From assembly GCF_004770145.1 (NCBI RefSeq), contig NZ_RQFW01000016.1:248001-312000 (forward strand): DNA of 64,000 nucleotides. Reading direction: 5' to 3'. This DNA is from Leptospira bourretii. GTDB lineage: Bacteria > Spirochaetota > Leptospiria > Leptospirales > Leptospiraceae. Shown here piece after piece: positions 49,017-57,120 of the stretch. The translations under genes were made by a program, and so were the position numbers. A model generated the notes under the pieces. The model worked only from the letters and a program-made list of their open reading frames with translations, was not told where the DNA came from and did no database searches. Within the stretch, counting starts at the first letter, position 1. Each line of letters opens with the position of its first letter.

Positions 49017-51170
49017 TCAATTATAAACAGTGTTCAGCTTCATGTAGACACCGGGATTTTTCTTGATGTATTGGATGGCATCTTCTTCGGAAAGGACATA
49101 GAGTTCTGTTCCCGGCCAGGCCACAAAGCTGAAATTGGAAGGAAGGTTTTTGGTGAGAGAATAGATTTCCCCAACAAAGTCCCCGGCACCCAGCTCCCGG
49201 ATGGTTTTGTGGTTTTGCATGACCACAACCGTTCCCGACCTAACGATAAAGGCATTGTGAAAGGTTTGTCCTTCTTCTATGAGGGCCGCTTCTTTTTTCA
49301 CAGTTTCCAGTTTGAGAATGAGTTCGAGTTGAGTGACTTGGTAGCTGGTAAGTCCACGGAATGTTTGGGACTCGGTGAGGGTTTTCCAAGTATTGGTCTC
49401 TCGGATACTATTCAGTTTAGTTAAGTTTTCGTGGAGTTTGGATCCGCGGATGAACTGGAAAAATCTGGTTTTTTCAATGGTAAGGGCGAGGACATCTGTT
49501 TCTGCATAAACATCCGCTTGGCGGGCCGTATCTAAAATTAAAGATGCTTCCCCAAAGTATTCATAAGTTCCGTATCGTTTGACTGCGGTTGGATCTCCCG
49601 ACAATCCTTCAAATCGAACATTCCCCGAAGCAATGATAAAGAACCTGTCCCCGTGAGTTCCTTTTTTGATGATCTGTTCCCCTCGGCGAAACTTTTCTTC
49701 CTTTACGATTTGTAAAAATTCTTTGGCCTTCTCAATCGGGAATCCTGAAAAAATATCAATCTGCGAAAGAATTTCTAAAAGTTGAAAAGCCTCTTGGTGT
49801 TTAGGGGGAGTGATTTCCGGATACAAAGTATTTTCAATTCCAAACTTAGCAAGTGTAAGGTGGTTTCCTTCTGGCATATCTTTGGCAGCAATATGATAGA
49901 CTGTGATTCGTTTTTGTACTTCTTCTGGTAAAGATGCCAGGTAACTAATCTTTGTATGAAGAGGAGGAACACCAGCTTCGTGGTAAATGATTTTACGATC
50001 CCAAGGAAAATCTTTTAGAAACTGGTATCTTGTTTCTGGAAATACCCCTTTTTTGTACATTTCATCCAAGGCATCTGGGTCATTTAGGTGGTCCGAAGTA
50101 TAATAAAAGGACTGGTCTTGGAAAAAGAATTCAAATCCCACGGATGGAATGGAATGGAGTGCGTAGTGAAAATAAAATTCCCCACCGTTAATGATGGTAG
50201 GCCTTCCAATGACAACAGGTATAAAATCAAATAGGTCTGTGATTTCACGGCGCGGAATCTTTGTGAGACTACAATATTTTTTGAGAAAGGATTCCATCAC
50301 AGTGGCAGTTGCATAGATCGTGATTTTAGATTCTTCTAAAATCTTTTGGAAAGTTCCCGCATCATGGTCGGCATGACAATGGGTGAGGATGATGGAGTTG
50401 ATAAACTTCGGATTGACATTGGATTCTCGTAACCACTCGGTTGAGTTCACCGGTGGGTCCACCATAATCCCTTGGCCATTCAACCAAATGATAAATCCAG
50501 AAGTATTGTCTGTAGGATCAAACCCGTGCGATGGTCCTAGACAAGTGATTCCAATGAGTGGTGGTTGGAAAGGTTCTTCGAGTCTTTTTCCAATATCGTA
50601 CTTCACATGGAAGTCAACTTCACCTGGAGTTTTGATATGTTTCTCTCCGTCCACAATGAGAAACTCATTGGAGGGAAGTTGTTCAATGGTGATCTTTCCA
50701 AACTTGGCTTTGTGGTTTTCATCAAAGAGAACAAACTCAACCACTTCTTCCATTGTTTTGTAACTCCGGAAATGGGCCATTTCTGCTTTGATATCGGGAA
50801 AACCAAAACTTTCGGTTCCATCGATAAACTCGGATGCGAGGTTTAGTTCTTGTGGACCCATAAGAGATTCCCCAAGAACAATGGTTAGCTGTTCTTTTTG
50901 TTCAGGAGAACAAACGATAAAAGTCTTTTTGCCACCCCGAAAGAAGAAATTGAAGTAAATGGGGAATTCTAACTCCGCTATGGAGATGCCTTTTTCGACA
51001 TGAAAGAATTTATTAGGAAGAACAAACACCAAAGGGGTTTTCTTTTCGAGCCCCATGGTGTCTTTAATTGTTTCCGGAGGGGATCCAATTTGGATATACC
51101 CTTCGGATGTATCGACTAAATATCCCCCTCTAGGGAGAGCGGTAAAACCATTCGGTTCAGAACTGACCAT
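49017..51170 (-). CDS. Metallo-beta-lactamase-fold protein with two cyclic-nucleotide-binding domains
   Basis: This 717-residue fusion is built in three parts. An unassigned N-terminal region occupies about 1-215. A metallo-hydrolase domain at about 215-450 carries the metal motif THCHADHD near 263 and a later YTSDHLNDPD. Two cNMP-like beta-rolls follow at about 475-590 (IKKGTHGDRFFII, EYFGEASLILDTARQADV) and 600-715 (LIEEGQTFHNAFIV, GAGDFVGEIY). The hydrolase domain resembles the phosphodiesterase or RNase-Z-like branch. The first cNMP domain retains Arg (TARQAD), while the second is degenerate. It is co-directional with trxA, 18 nt downstream of it. Confidence 0.85.
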   Translation of the reverse strand: MVSSEPNGFTALPRGGYLVDTSEGYIQIGSPPETIKDTMGLEKKTPLVFVLPNKFFHVEKGISIAELEFPIYFNFFFRGGKKTFIVCSPEQKEQLTIVLGESLMGPQELNLASEFIDGTESFGFPDIKAEMAHFRSYKTMEEVVEFVLFDENHKAKFGKITIEQLPSNEFLIVDGEKHIKTPGEVDFHVKYDIGKRLEEPFQPPLIGITCLGPSHGFDPTDNTSGFIIWLNGQGIMVDPPVNSTEWLRESNVNPKFINSIILTHCHADHDAGTFQKILEESKITIYATATVMESFLKKYCSLTKIPRREITDLFDFIPVVIGRPTIINGGEFYFHYALHSIPSVGFEFFFQDQSFYYTSDHLNDPDALDEMYKKGVFPETRYQFLKDFPWDRKIIYHEAGVPPLHTKISYLASLPEEVQKRITVYHIAAKDMPEGNHLTLAKFGIENTLYPEITPPKHQEAFQLLEILSQIDIFSGFPIEKAKEFLQIVKEEKFRRGEQIIKKGTHGDRFFIIASGNVRFEGLSGDPTAVKRYGTYEYFGEASLILDTARQADVYAETDVLALTIEKTRFFQFIRGSKLHENLTKLNSIRETNTWKTLTESQTFRGLTSYQVTQLELILKLETVKKEAALIEEGQTFHNAFIVRSGTVVVMQNHKTIRELGAGDFVGEIYSLTKNLPSNFSFVAWPGTELYVLSEEDAIQYIKKNPGVYMKLNTVYN

Positions 51171-51188
51171 TAGGGGATAATTTATTTC

Positions 51189-51500
51189 CTACTTGTGATT
51201 TTCTATAAATTTTTTAATTTGTGGTTTTGGTAAAGCACCAATTGCTTTATCCACTAAAACTCCGTCTTTATAGAGAAGAAGGGTAGGGATGGACTGGATT
51301 CCCAATTCCTGAGCCGTCTTCTGATTGAAATCAACATTTAGCTTTGTAATTTTGATATCAGCCATTTCTTGTGATAATTCATCAAGAACAGGAGCCACCA
51401 TGCGACAAGGTCCACACCATTCCGCCCAACAATCCACGAGTACTACGCCCTTAGCAGTTTCTGCTTTGAAATTGGCGTCTGTGACTTCCGTTAGTGCCAT
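51189..51500 (-). CDS. trxA: Thioredoxin
   Basis: This is a 103-residue cytosolic disulfide reductase with the active site W-C29-G-P-C32 (EWCGPCRM) and the conserved cis-Pro in SIPTLLLYKDG. A further Cys lies at residue 24. GGAGAT precedes the ATG. It is followed by the metallo-beta-lactamase/cNMP gene after 18 nt. Confidence 0.97.
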   Translation of the reverse strand: MALTEVTDANFKAETAKGVVLVDCWAEWCGPCRMVAPVLDELSQEMADIKITKLNVDFNQKTAQELGIQSIPTLLLYKDGVLVDKAIGALPKPQIKKFIENHK

Positions 51501-51573
51501 ATTTCGATATCTCCTTTTGAAAAGTATTGCCCTTTCTATAAACTAGACTGGGGATTCTGGGGAAAAACGTCGA

Positions 51574-52383
51574 TTATTGTTTCTTTTTTTTCTTTTTATC
51601 GTCTGATTCGAGGTCGGTAATTTTTTGTTGGAAAGACTCAATGAGTGTTTTTGTTTTTTCCAAATCCTCATTTTCGCCAGTAATTTGGAAAATTTTGCGG
51701 TTCATCTCTAACATTTCAACAGAATGTTTCAAATCTGTGGAATCTTGTGTAGACATTTCAAATTTTGTCCTATAATCCTGGGCTGCTTGGTTAGCAAGTT
51801 CAATGACAAGATTGAAATGTTCTTTGCGAATATAGTAATACGGATTTTCTAAATCTTGTTCTCTTTCATAAGCAATGAAGTCAAAAAGATTTTTTGTACA
51901 AGCTGCCACTCTGAAATTGATATCTGGCCAAGACCATTTCCATTTGGAGTTAGTTCCAAAAGCTGTGATTGTCTTTTTCATAGCTTGGATTAGGCCTTTG
52001 ATAAGGTTCAGTCTTTGAGTAGGAGTAAACCTTTCAATCTTTGCCAATTGTTCTTTGTTTTCGGATAGAGAACCGTCTACGTTGTTTCCCACAGTTTTTT
52101 CAATATAGGAAATACAGTTATAAATTTCCTTTCTTGCTGTTTCCAAATAGTTGTTGTTATTGATTTCTAATATCGCCGTAGAAAGTTCATTGATCACAAT
52201 ACAGGTGTTAATTGTTTTGATGGAGTTGATGGCGAGGGAGAGATTAAAATAAGGCTCCATATCCTTACTTTTTTTGGCCTGTGCCTTGAAGATATTGGCT
52301 TCTTTTTTCAGTTCTTCTAGGTAGTTTTTGAAATCTACCAGTTTGTCGTTGAAATCAGCCTTTTTTTCCTTTGTGATCGCCAT
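51574..52383 (-). CDS. Hypothetical helical protein with poly-Lys tail
   Basis: This 269-residue protein is of unknown function. It is predicted almost all helical and looks cytoplasmic. Segments such as [21 protein letters not shown] and the last 40 residues ([26 protein letters not shown]) look coiled-coil and end in six Lys. The middle has a Trp-rich stretch ([11 protein letters not shown]). No family is recognised. It lies upstream of trxA and could share its transcript. Confidence 0.75.
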   Translation of the reverse strand: MAITKEKKADFNDKLVDFKNYLEELKKEANIFKAQAKKSKDMEPYFNLSLAINSIKTINTCIVINELSTAILEINNNNYLETARKEIYNCISYIEKTVGNNVDGSLSENKEQLAKIERFTPTQRLNLIKGLIQAMKKTITAFGTNSKWKWSWPDINFRVAACTKNLFDFIAYEREQDLENPYYYIRKEHFNLVIELANQAAQDYRTKFEMSTQDSTDLKHSVEMLEMNRKIFQITGENEDLEKTKTLIESFQQKITDLESDDKKKKKKQ

Positions 52384-52469
52384 GGTCTGGTATCATTTTC
52401 GGCAGATCCGAGTGGATTTGTCCATAAAAAACGTCGACCCGGCGGGTAACTTACCGAAACTGGAATAGA

Positions 52470-52682
52470 ATGGAAAATTCACCACGGAAACAAAGGGATC
52501 TACTCGATCTCCTCGACACCTACAAATACATGAACCAGGCAATTTTCTGGGATTTTTTGGATTTGGATGGTCGTTGGGATTTTGCAAACGGTTGGTTGCA
52601 TTTGAACCATCCGGAAGACGAGTGGAGGGTGAGGGCTTCGGAACAATTTCCCCCCATCCGCCCGGAAGGCACTGACCACTAA
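52470..52682 (+). CDS. Small hypothetical protein (70 aa)
   Basis: This is a 70-residue acidic, Trp-rich protein (YMNQAIFWDFLDLDGRWDFANGWLHLNHPEDEW). It lies between the divergent helical gene and the convergent periplasmic gene. The composition is protein-like, and two perfect hairpins follow directly. A longer antisense frame exists but looks unnatural. A GGAA-like ribosome-binding site is weak, so I am only moderately sure it is translated. Confidence 0.45.
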   Translation: MENSPRKQRDLLDLLDTYKYMNQAIFWDFLDLDGRWDFANGWLHLNHPEDEWRVRASEQFPPIRPEGTDH

Positions 52683-52743
52683 AAATCCAAATGGATTTTA
52701 AATGGCCAGTTGTCGGAACTCCAAGACCAAACCTGGTCTTGGA
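52682..52743. repeat. Two adjacent perfect hairpins between convergent genes
   Basis: AAAATCC-AAAT-GGATTTT (52682-52699) and TCCAAGACCA-AACC-TGGTCTTGGA (52720-52743) are both perfect stems with 4-nt loops. Neither has a clear T run, so they may be RNA-stability or weak termination elements between the small protein and the periplasmic protein gene. Confidence 0.55.
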
Positions 52744-52752
52744 AACAATCAC

Positions 52753-53607
52753 TTAATAAGTAATTCTTAAATCAGAGATATCGATGAACTTTCTAAAAAG
52801 AAGGCTATTGGTTGGTTTTTTTGTATCAAAAACCAAAACTGCCACTTTGTTGAAAGAAAGGAAGTTGGGACGGTATTGTGTGTAATGGTGGCTTGTAATG
52901 GTTGTACGATATTTGTTATTGTAGATCGTATAGGTATGTTTGGGAAGAGTTTCATGCACTTGGCGTTTTTTCTCATCCTCTGTTTGTGCCACATAGTTAT
53001 ACATCACTTGTTTTTCTTTGGAAGGACCTGTTTCACCAAATAATGTGAATGGAAGTGCTTTTGCATTGTTTTTACAAAGATAATCCACTACTTCTGTAAA
53101 CGTTGGCTCTGGCATCTCTGCTTCGAACCCTGCGTAGTGACGTTTTTCTACTTCTGCTTTTTTCTTTGCATAAGTTTCTTCTCCCCAAATTTCTTTGGCA
53201 GTCACAGGAGTCGGCATTACATTGGAAAAGTATAAAGTTCTTTCATCCTTTTCTGGATCGGCTTTTCTCCAAGTAGGATAAGGAATTAGTTTTCTTTCAT
53301 CTGGATTGGAACGGTCTCCCTCAAATCCAGCAAGAACATAGATCGCATATTCATTGTTTTCTGGAACTCTGGATTCTAATTCCACTTGGACATCCAAAAA
53401 TTCACCTTTTCCTGTATCCGCATGTCGCCTAACAAAGTTTACACCTTTTAGGCGAATCCTTGCATCATACATAGAGAGTGGATACAAGTCACGGTTGTCT
53501 TTGGAAGAGGCAACTGCGTTCCCCGTCCCTTGGGTATTCCCCGATTCTTGGGCAAAGAGTGCGCAAGTGAGCAGGGTGAATGAAATGGCAAATATTGTTT
53601 TGTTCAT
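52753..53607 (-). CDS. Exported protein of unknown function
   Basis: This 284-residue protein has a signal peptide ending ALFAQ. The mature protein has a beta-rich core (ARIRLKGVNFVRRHADTGKGEFLDVQVELES) with a stretch on volume-like strands and a helical middle (WGEETYAKKKAEVEKRH). I do not recognise a family; it resembles small periplasmic Leptospira proteins. It is a single-gene unit. The stop is followed by two hairpins. Confidence 0.75.
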   Translation of the reverse strand: MNKTIFAISFTLLTCALFAQESGNTQGTGNAVASSKDNRDLYPLSMYDARIRLKGVNFVRRHADTGKGEFLDVQVELESRVPENNEYAIYVLAGFEGDRSNPDERKLIPYPTWRKADPEKDERTLYFSNVMPTPVTAKEIWGEETYAKKKAEVEKRHYAGFEAEMPEPTFTEVVDYLCKNNAKALPFTLFGETGPSKEKQVMYNYVAQTEDEKKRQVHETLPKHTYTIYNNKYRTTITSHHYTQYRPNFLSFNKVAVLVFDTKKPTNSLLFRKFIDISDLRITY

Positions 53608-53672
53608 GTTCCGACTACCAATTTGGTTTATACAGATAGTATCGAAGAAAAGCCCTGGAAAAATTAGGGAAA

Positions 53673-54029
53673 TTAGGCTTTTTTCGGGCGATTGTTCTCA
53701 TCCACGAAAACTACTTTGGGTTTGTAATCTGCGGGAAGGTCTTTTTCATCTACCTGGCCGTAGGTAATGATGATGACTTTGTCCCCTTTCATTCCAAGCC
53801 TTGCCGCTGCTCCGTTCAAACAAATGGTTCCCGAACCTCGTTCCCCCACGATTAGATAGGTTTCGAACCGGGCCCCGTTATTTACGTTCACGACGCTGAC
53901 TTGTTCATAGGGCTTCATTCCTGCCAAGTCCATTAGGTCTTGGTCAACCGTGAGGCTACCTTCGTAGTGGAGTTCCGCCTCAGTGACGACGGCTCTATGG
54001 ACTTTGCCTTTGCAAACAGTGATGATCAT
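53673..54029 (-). CDS. panD: Aspartate 1-decarboxylase
   Basis: This pyruvoyl enzyme makes beta-alanine for pantothenate and CoA. The 118-residue proenzyme has the self-cleavage site Gly24-Ser25 (YEGSLTVD) and the conserved [18 protein letters not shown] and GAAARL. Its start overlaps the stop of the Panacea gene upstream by 4 nt, so the two are translated as a pair. Confidence 0.96.
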   Translation of the reverse strand: MIITVCKGKVHRAVVTEAELHYEGSLTVDQDLMDLAGMKPYEQVSVVNVNNGARFETYLIVGERGSGTICLNGAAARLGMKGDKVIIITYGQVDEKDLPADYKPKVVFVDENNRPKKA

Positions 54030-54559
54030 TCTGACCTCTCAAATAAAACTCTAAACATTTTGCCCGATAGATTCAAAAGGCTTTTTTGGACAAGAACATG
54101 GATTTTCGTATTGATCCGATCCACAGAAAATGGGATCGCATCGAAGAGCGGGGTGACTACGTAGTTTTCATAAAGATTGGGATAATGGCGATTTTCATCT
54201 ACCACTCGGCCACGGAATGCTTCCACCACCTTCATCATCACTCGTTTGTCTTCGCGAGAAAGAACAAGTCCTTCCAACGGCTTTAAAAAACGCAAAGTAA
54301 ACCCTTGGATTCCATTTCCTTCAATTTTGGGAATGGCATCGATATGGCCATTTTCTTTCAAAAATAAAAGTGCTTCGTTCAGTTTGACGGGGTAAGGGGA
54401 GTCTTCTAAGTGGATATAGTCTCCTCTTGTGATCATCTCCGCATGTTTTTGGAAATGAACACCATCCGCATAGTAGAGCAGTTTCGCCAAATCCAGGCGA
54501 GCTCTCCCATTGGGTGATTTTTCGAGGATCCAAAGGATCGCATGACAAAGTTTCTCCAT
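54026..54559 (-). CDS. Panacea (SocA-like, DUF4065-type) domain protein
   Basis: This 177-residue protein is dominated by the Panacea core: [40 protein letters not shown] followed by [14 protein letters not shown]. Panacea domains occur as antitoxins and chaperone-like adaptors in toxin-antitoxin systems and also alone. No toxin gene is recognised next to it; instead it overlaps panD by 4 nt. ATG 54559 is chosen because AGGAAGGAAG lies 9 nt upstream; a TTG at 54607 is weaker. Its 5' end overlaps the divergent lipB by 18 nt. Confidence 0.75.
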   Translation of the reverse strand: MEKLCHAILWILEKSPNGRARLDLAKLLYYADGVHFQKHAEMITRGDYIHLEDSPYPVKLNEALLFLKENGHIDAIPKIEGNGIQGFTLRFLKPLEGLVLSREDKRVMMKVVEAFRGRVVDENRHYPNLYENYVVTPLFDAIPFSVDRINTKIHVLVQKSLLNLSGKMFRVLFERSE

Positions 54560-55201
54560 CGAAAAGGACTTCCTTCCTACCTGTTTCCTTCGATCGTTTC
54601 GTACCAAAGATACGTGAAATTCCAGGAAAATTCCAGGAAAAATCGAAGGGAATCCATGCTCTTTTTAGAACACAGTCCATGTTTGACAGGGGGCATTGGT
54701 GCGAAAGCGGAAAATCTTTTGGTTTCACCCGCACATCTTTCCTCTCTCGGTGTGGAGCTTGTCACTTTGTCTCGAGGGGGAGATTTTACGGCCCATGAAC
54801 CGGGCCAAATTGTGGGGTATTTACATATCGATTTGAAAAAAAGGAACTTAAGTTTGGGTGATTTTTTACATATCTTAAACCATAGTTTGGTGGCATCGAT
54901 TGAAAAAACTTGGGATTTGATTGTGGAAGAAAATCCGAAAGCACCTGGCCTTTATACTGTAGAGGAGCCCAAACGGAAATTGGTTTCGGAAGGGATCTAT
55001 GCGAAGTCCTATTTCACAAGCTTTGGGTTTGCCTTAAATGGTGTGAACAATCTCTCTACCTTTTCTCTCATCAATCCTTGTGGGGCCAAGTCAGAAGATA
55101 TGACCTCCCTCCTTCGGTTGGGAAAAGATAAGGATTTCCCGAAGAAACGAAAGGAGTTTGTCCTAAATTTTACGCAAATCTTCATAGACCAACTCCCTTA
55201 A
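54542..55201 (+). CDS. lipB: Octanoyltransferase LipB
   Basis: This enzyme transfers octanoyl from acyl carrier protein to lipoyl domains, starting protein lipoylation. The 219-residue product retains Lys146 (KLVSEG) and Cys180 (INPCG), which match the catalytic pair of E. coli LipB. The RGG motif reads SRGGDFTAHEPGQIVGY, with HEPGQ where most members have HGPGQ, and TSFGFALN where His is usual after Ser. AAAGGA lies 5 nt before the ATG. The first 18 nt lie inside the divergent Panacea gene. Confidence 0.9.
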   Translation: MTKFLHRKGLPSYLFPSIVSYQRYVKFQENSRKNRRESMLFLEHSPCLTGGIGAKAENLLVSPAHLSSLGVELVTLSRGGDFTAHEPGQIVGYLHIDLKKRNLSLGDFLHILNHSLVASIEKTWDLIVEENPKAPGLYTVEEPKRKLVSEGIYAKSYFTSFGFALNGVNNLSTFSLINPCGAKSEDMTSLLRLGKDKDFPKKRKEFVLNFTQIFIDQLP

Positions 55202-55261
55202 TTTCCTTTGTATTTTCCTCTGTAAATCTTGGGATTTGGCCGAAAGGTATAAGGGGGATCT

Positions 55262-56242
55262 ATGAAATATTCACGTTTTTTTCTATCCTTTATTCTTTTC
55301 TTTTTCCTCTGTGAAACCTTGGCACTCAGTGCTGTGGTTTGGACTTTTTATGAATCTTTGCAAAATGCTCTCACCCAAGAACAATTTGTTTCTGACCATA
55401 GAGCTCGTGATTTAACCATGGCGTTGGCAAAAAGTTCGGAACAAAGGCTACAGAACGAAGGTTATGTGGAACTGGAAAAAATGTTCCATCGTTATGTGGA
55501 ACAATCTAAAAATGATCCCGAAGAGTTTTACATCAAAAAGATCAGTTTGTATTCTGTGGATGCCACTCTTCTTGTTTCTACGGATACCATTTACACTCCA
55601 GAGGAATTAAAAAATAGAAAACCCGATGAGGCACTCCTTCATTCCACTTTTTTCAAAAAAGGGATTCGGATGAAAAAATGGCAATGGTCAGAACCAGAAA
55701 ACGGAGAGAACCCAATCCTAAATTCCAAACGAGATCCGAAAGTTAGGTCTGGGTTTGAATGGGTACTTTCTTATTTGCCACTTGCCAAATCAAACACAGT
55801 CAGACTCACTTCTCCACTTTATAAACCAGGAACACTTGATGTTTCGGGGCTTGTGATTTTAGTATATGAAAGAGGAAACTTAGGCTTACTCTTTGAAAAC
55901 CAATGGAAACTTGTGGAATGGATGGTTTTCAATTATGTTGTTTTTGCTTTTGTTGTCAGTTTGATTTTAACAGGTGCTTTTGTGATCTATACAATGTTAG
56001 TGGCAAGAGACTCTTCTGTGACCCCAAAAGAATCTACGAATCTCCCTCTTTTTGAGAAAAAAACAATCGAAAGAAAAGTTTCGGAAATAGAACCGATTGT
56101 GGATTTAACAGAAAACCCAGGGCAGGTGACTACTTCTGGAGAAGAGAGTGGTGTAGAGATTTTGTCTGAAGGACCACTTGTTTCAAATGTTTCTCCAGAT
56201 TCCCACCAAACACCGATTCGCGATGCGATCTTTTTAGGATAG
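55262..56242 (+). CDS. Membrane protein with periplasmic sensor-like domain
   Basis: This 326-residue protein has an N-terminal membrane segment (about 5-30), a periplasmic domain of about 190 residues (possibly Cache/PAS-like) and a second membrane segment near 225-250 (VEWMVFNYVVFAFVVSLILTG). The cytoplasmic tail is low complexity, acidic and without a catalytic domain. The layout is that of a receptor that lost or lacks its output. It lies 3 nt upstream of a STAS/zinc-ribbon gene and then murJ, suggesting one operon. Confidence 0.75.
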   Translation: MKYSRFFLSFILFFFLCETLALSAVVWTFYESLQNALTQEQFVSDHRARDLTMALAKSSEQRLQNEGYVELEKMFHRYVEQSKNDPEEFYIKKISLYSVDATLLVSTDTIYTPEELKNRKPDEALLHSTFFKKGIRMKKWQWSEPENGENPILNSKRDPKVRSGFEWVLSYLPLAKSNTVRLTSPLYKPGTLDVSGLVILVYERGNLGLLFENQWKLVEWMVFNYVVFAFVVSLILTGAFVIYTMLVARDSSVTPKESTNLPLFEKKTIERKVSEIEPIVDLTENPGQVTTSGEESGVEILSEGPLVSNVSPDSHQTPIRDAIFLG

Positions 56243-56245
56243 ATT

Positions 56246-57109
56246 ATGGAACCAAAAGACAAAGTATTTTCCATTCAGTTGAAAGGTGGTTTGGACGGAA
56301 CCAGTGCGGAAGATTTTTATCGATATTTCGAATCACAACTGAACAAGGGATATCGTAAGTTTTTATTTCAGTTTGGGGCATTGGATTTTATCACTTCCAA
56401 TGGAATCAGTGTATTGGTTAAAATTCATAAACAAACTAGAAAACTGGGAGCCGTGTATTCTATTTACGGAGTGAAACAGGAAATCGAAGATGTCCTAGGC
56501 CTCGTGGGACTTTTTGATAAATTACCGATCTTTCGTGACCATACCCAAGCCGAAGCATTTTTATTACAGGCAGAACTAAGACAACCAGTATCAAGGGAAC
56601 CAAAACCATCTGATTCAGAACTAGGCCCGAGTCCCACATCTTTCAAAGAAGAAAACAGAATCAGGTTTTATTTTACTGGAAAATCTAAGGGCGGTGATCC
56701 TTCGATTGGTTCTAAAGAACCGGTTTCTCAATTGGAATCCATACCCGAGGTAGAGGAAAATCCGAACACTTTGCAAAAGAGTTCTTCTCCTATGGAATCA
56801 TTATTGGAAGAGAAACTGAATAGCCTTCGGTTGGAAATCAAAGACACTCTCAACCACGAGTTAGAAAGGCGATTTGCGGTTTATAAAACAAATCCCGAAA
56901 TCCAAGAAAAACCAATCACAATCCCAAGTTATATCCAATCCAAAACAAAACAAATGGAGGCGGTGGAGCGGATCATCCAATGTGAAGTTTGTGGGACAAG
57001 ATTACGAATCCATAAGTTTGGAAAACATGAATGTCCCGGATGTTCCACGCAGTTCCAAATGAGTCCGAGTGGTTCTATCCGTTTTCTTGAAAAATTGAAT
57101 CCCATCTAA
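56246..57109 (+). CDS. STAS-domain protein with C-terminal zinc ribbon
   Basis: Residues 1-100 are a STAS domain (FSIQLKGGLDGTSAEDFYRYFE, DFITSNGISVLVKIHK, with Ser in SNGIS at the phosphorylation-loop position). A disordered, Ser/Glu/Pro-rich region follows to about 180, then a helix. The last 60 residues carry a C-x2-C ... C-x2-C zinc ribbon (CEVCGTRL, CPGC). STAS plus zinc ribbon is an unusual pairing. AGGA precedes the ATG. The gene lies between the membrane receptor-like gene and murJ (11 nt gap). Confidence 0.8.
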   Translation: MEPKDKVFSIQLKGGLDGTSAEDFYRYFESQLNKGYRKFLFQFGALDFITSNGISVLVKIHKQTRKLGAVYSIYGVKQEIEDVLGLVGLFDKLPIFRDHTQAEAFLLQAELRQPVSREPKPSDSELGPSPTSFKEENRIRFYFTGKSKGGDPSIGSKEPVSQLESIPEVEENPNTLQKSSSPMESLLEEKLNSLRLEIKDTLNHELERRFAVYKTNPEIQEKPITIPSYIQSKTKQMEAVERIIQCEVCGTRLRIHKFGKHECPGCSTQFQMSPSGSIRFLEKLNPI

Positions 57110-57120
57110 AACCTGGTCTT

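Noticed and set aside
52393..52752. 119-codon minus-strand frame over the small 70-residue gene
   Set aside because: Its sequence is Pro/Gly/Arg-rich and irregular and it has no ribosome-binding site; the plus-strand frame looks more protein-like.
54321..54734. 137-codon minus-strand frame across the lipB/Panacea junction
   Set aside because: It overlaps two recognised genes on both strands and has no family features.
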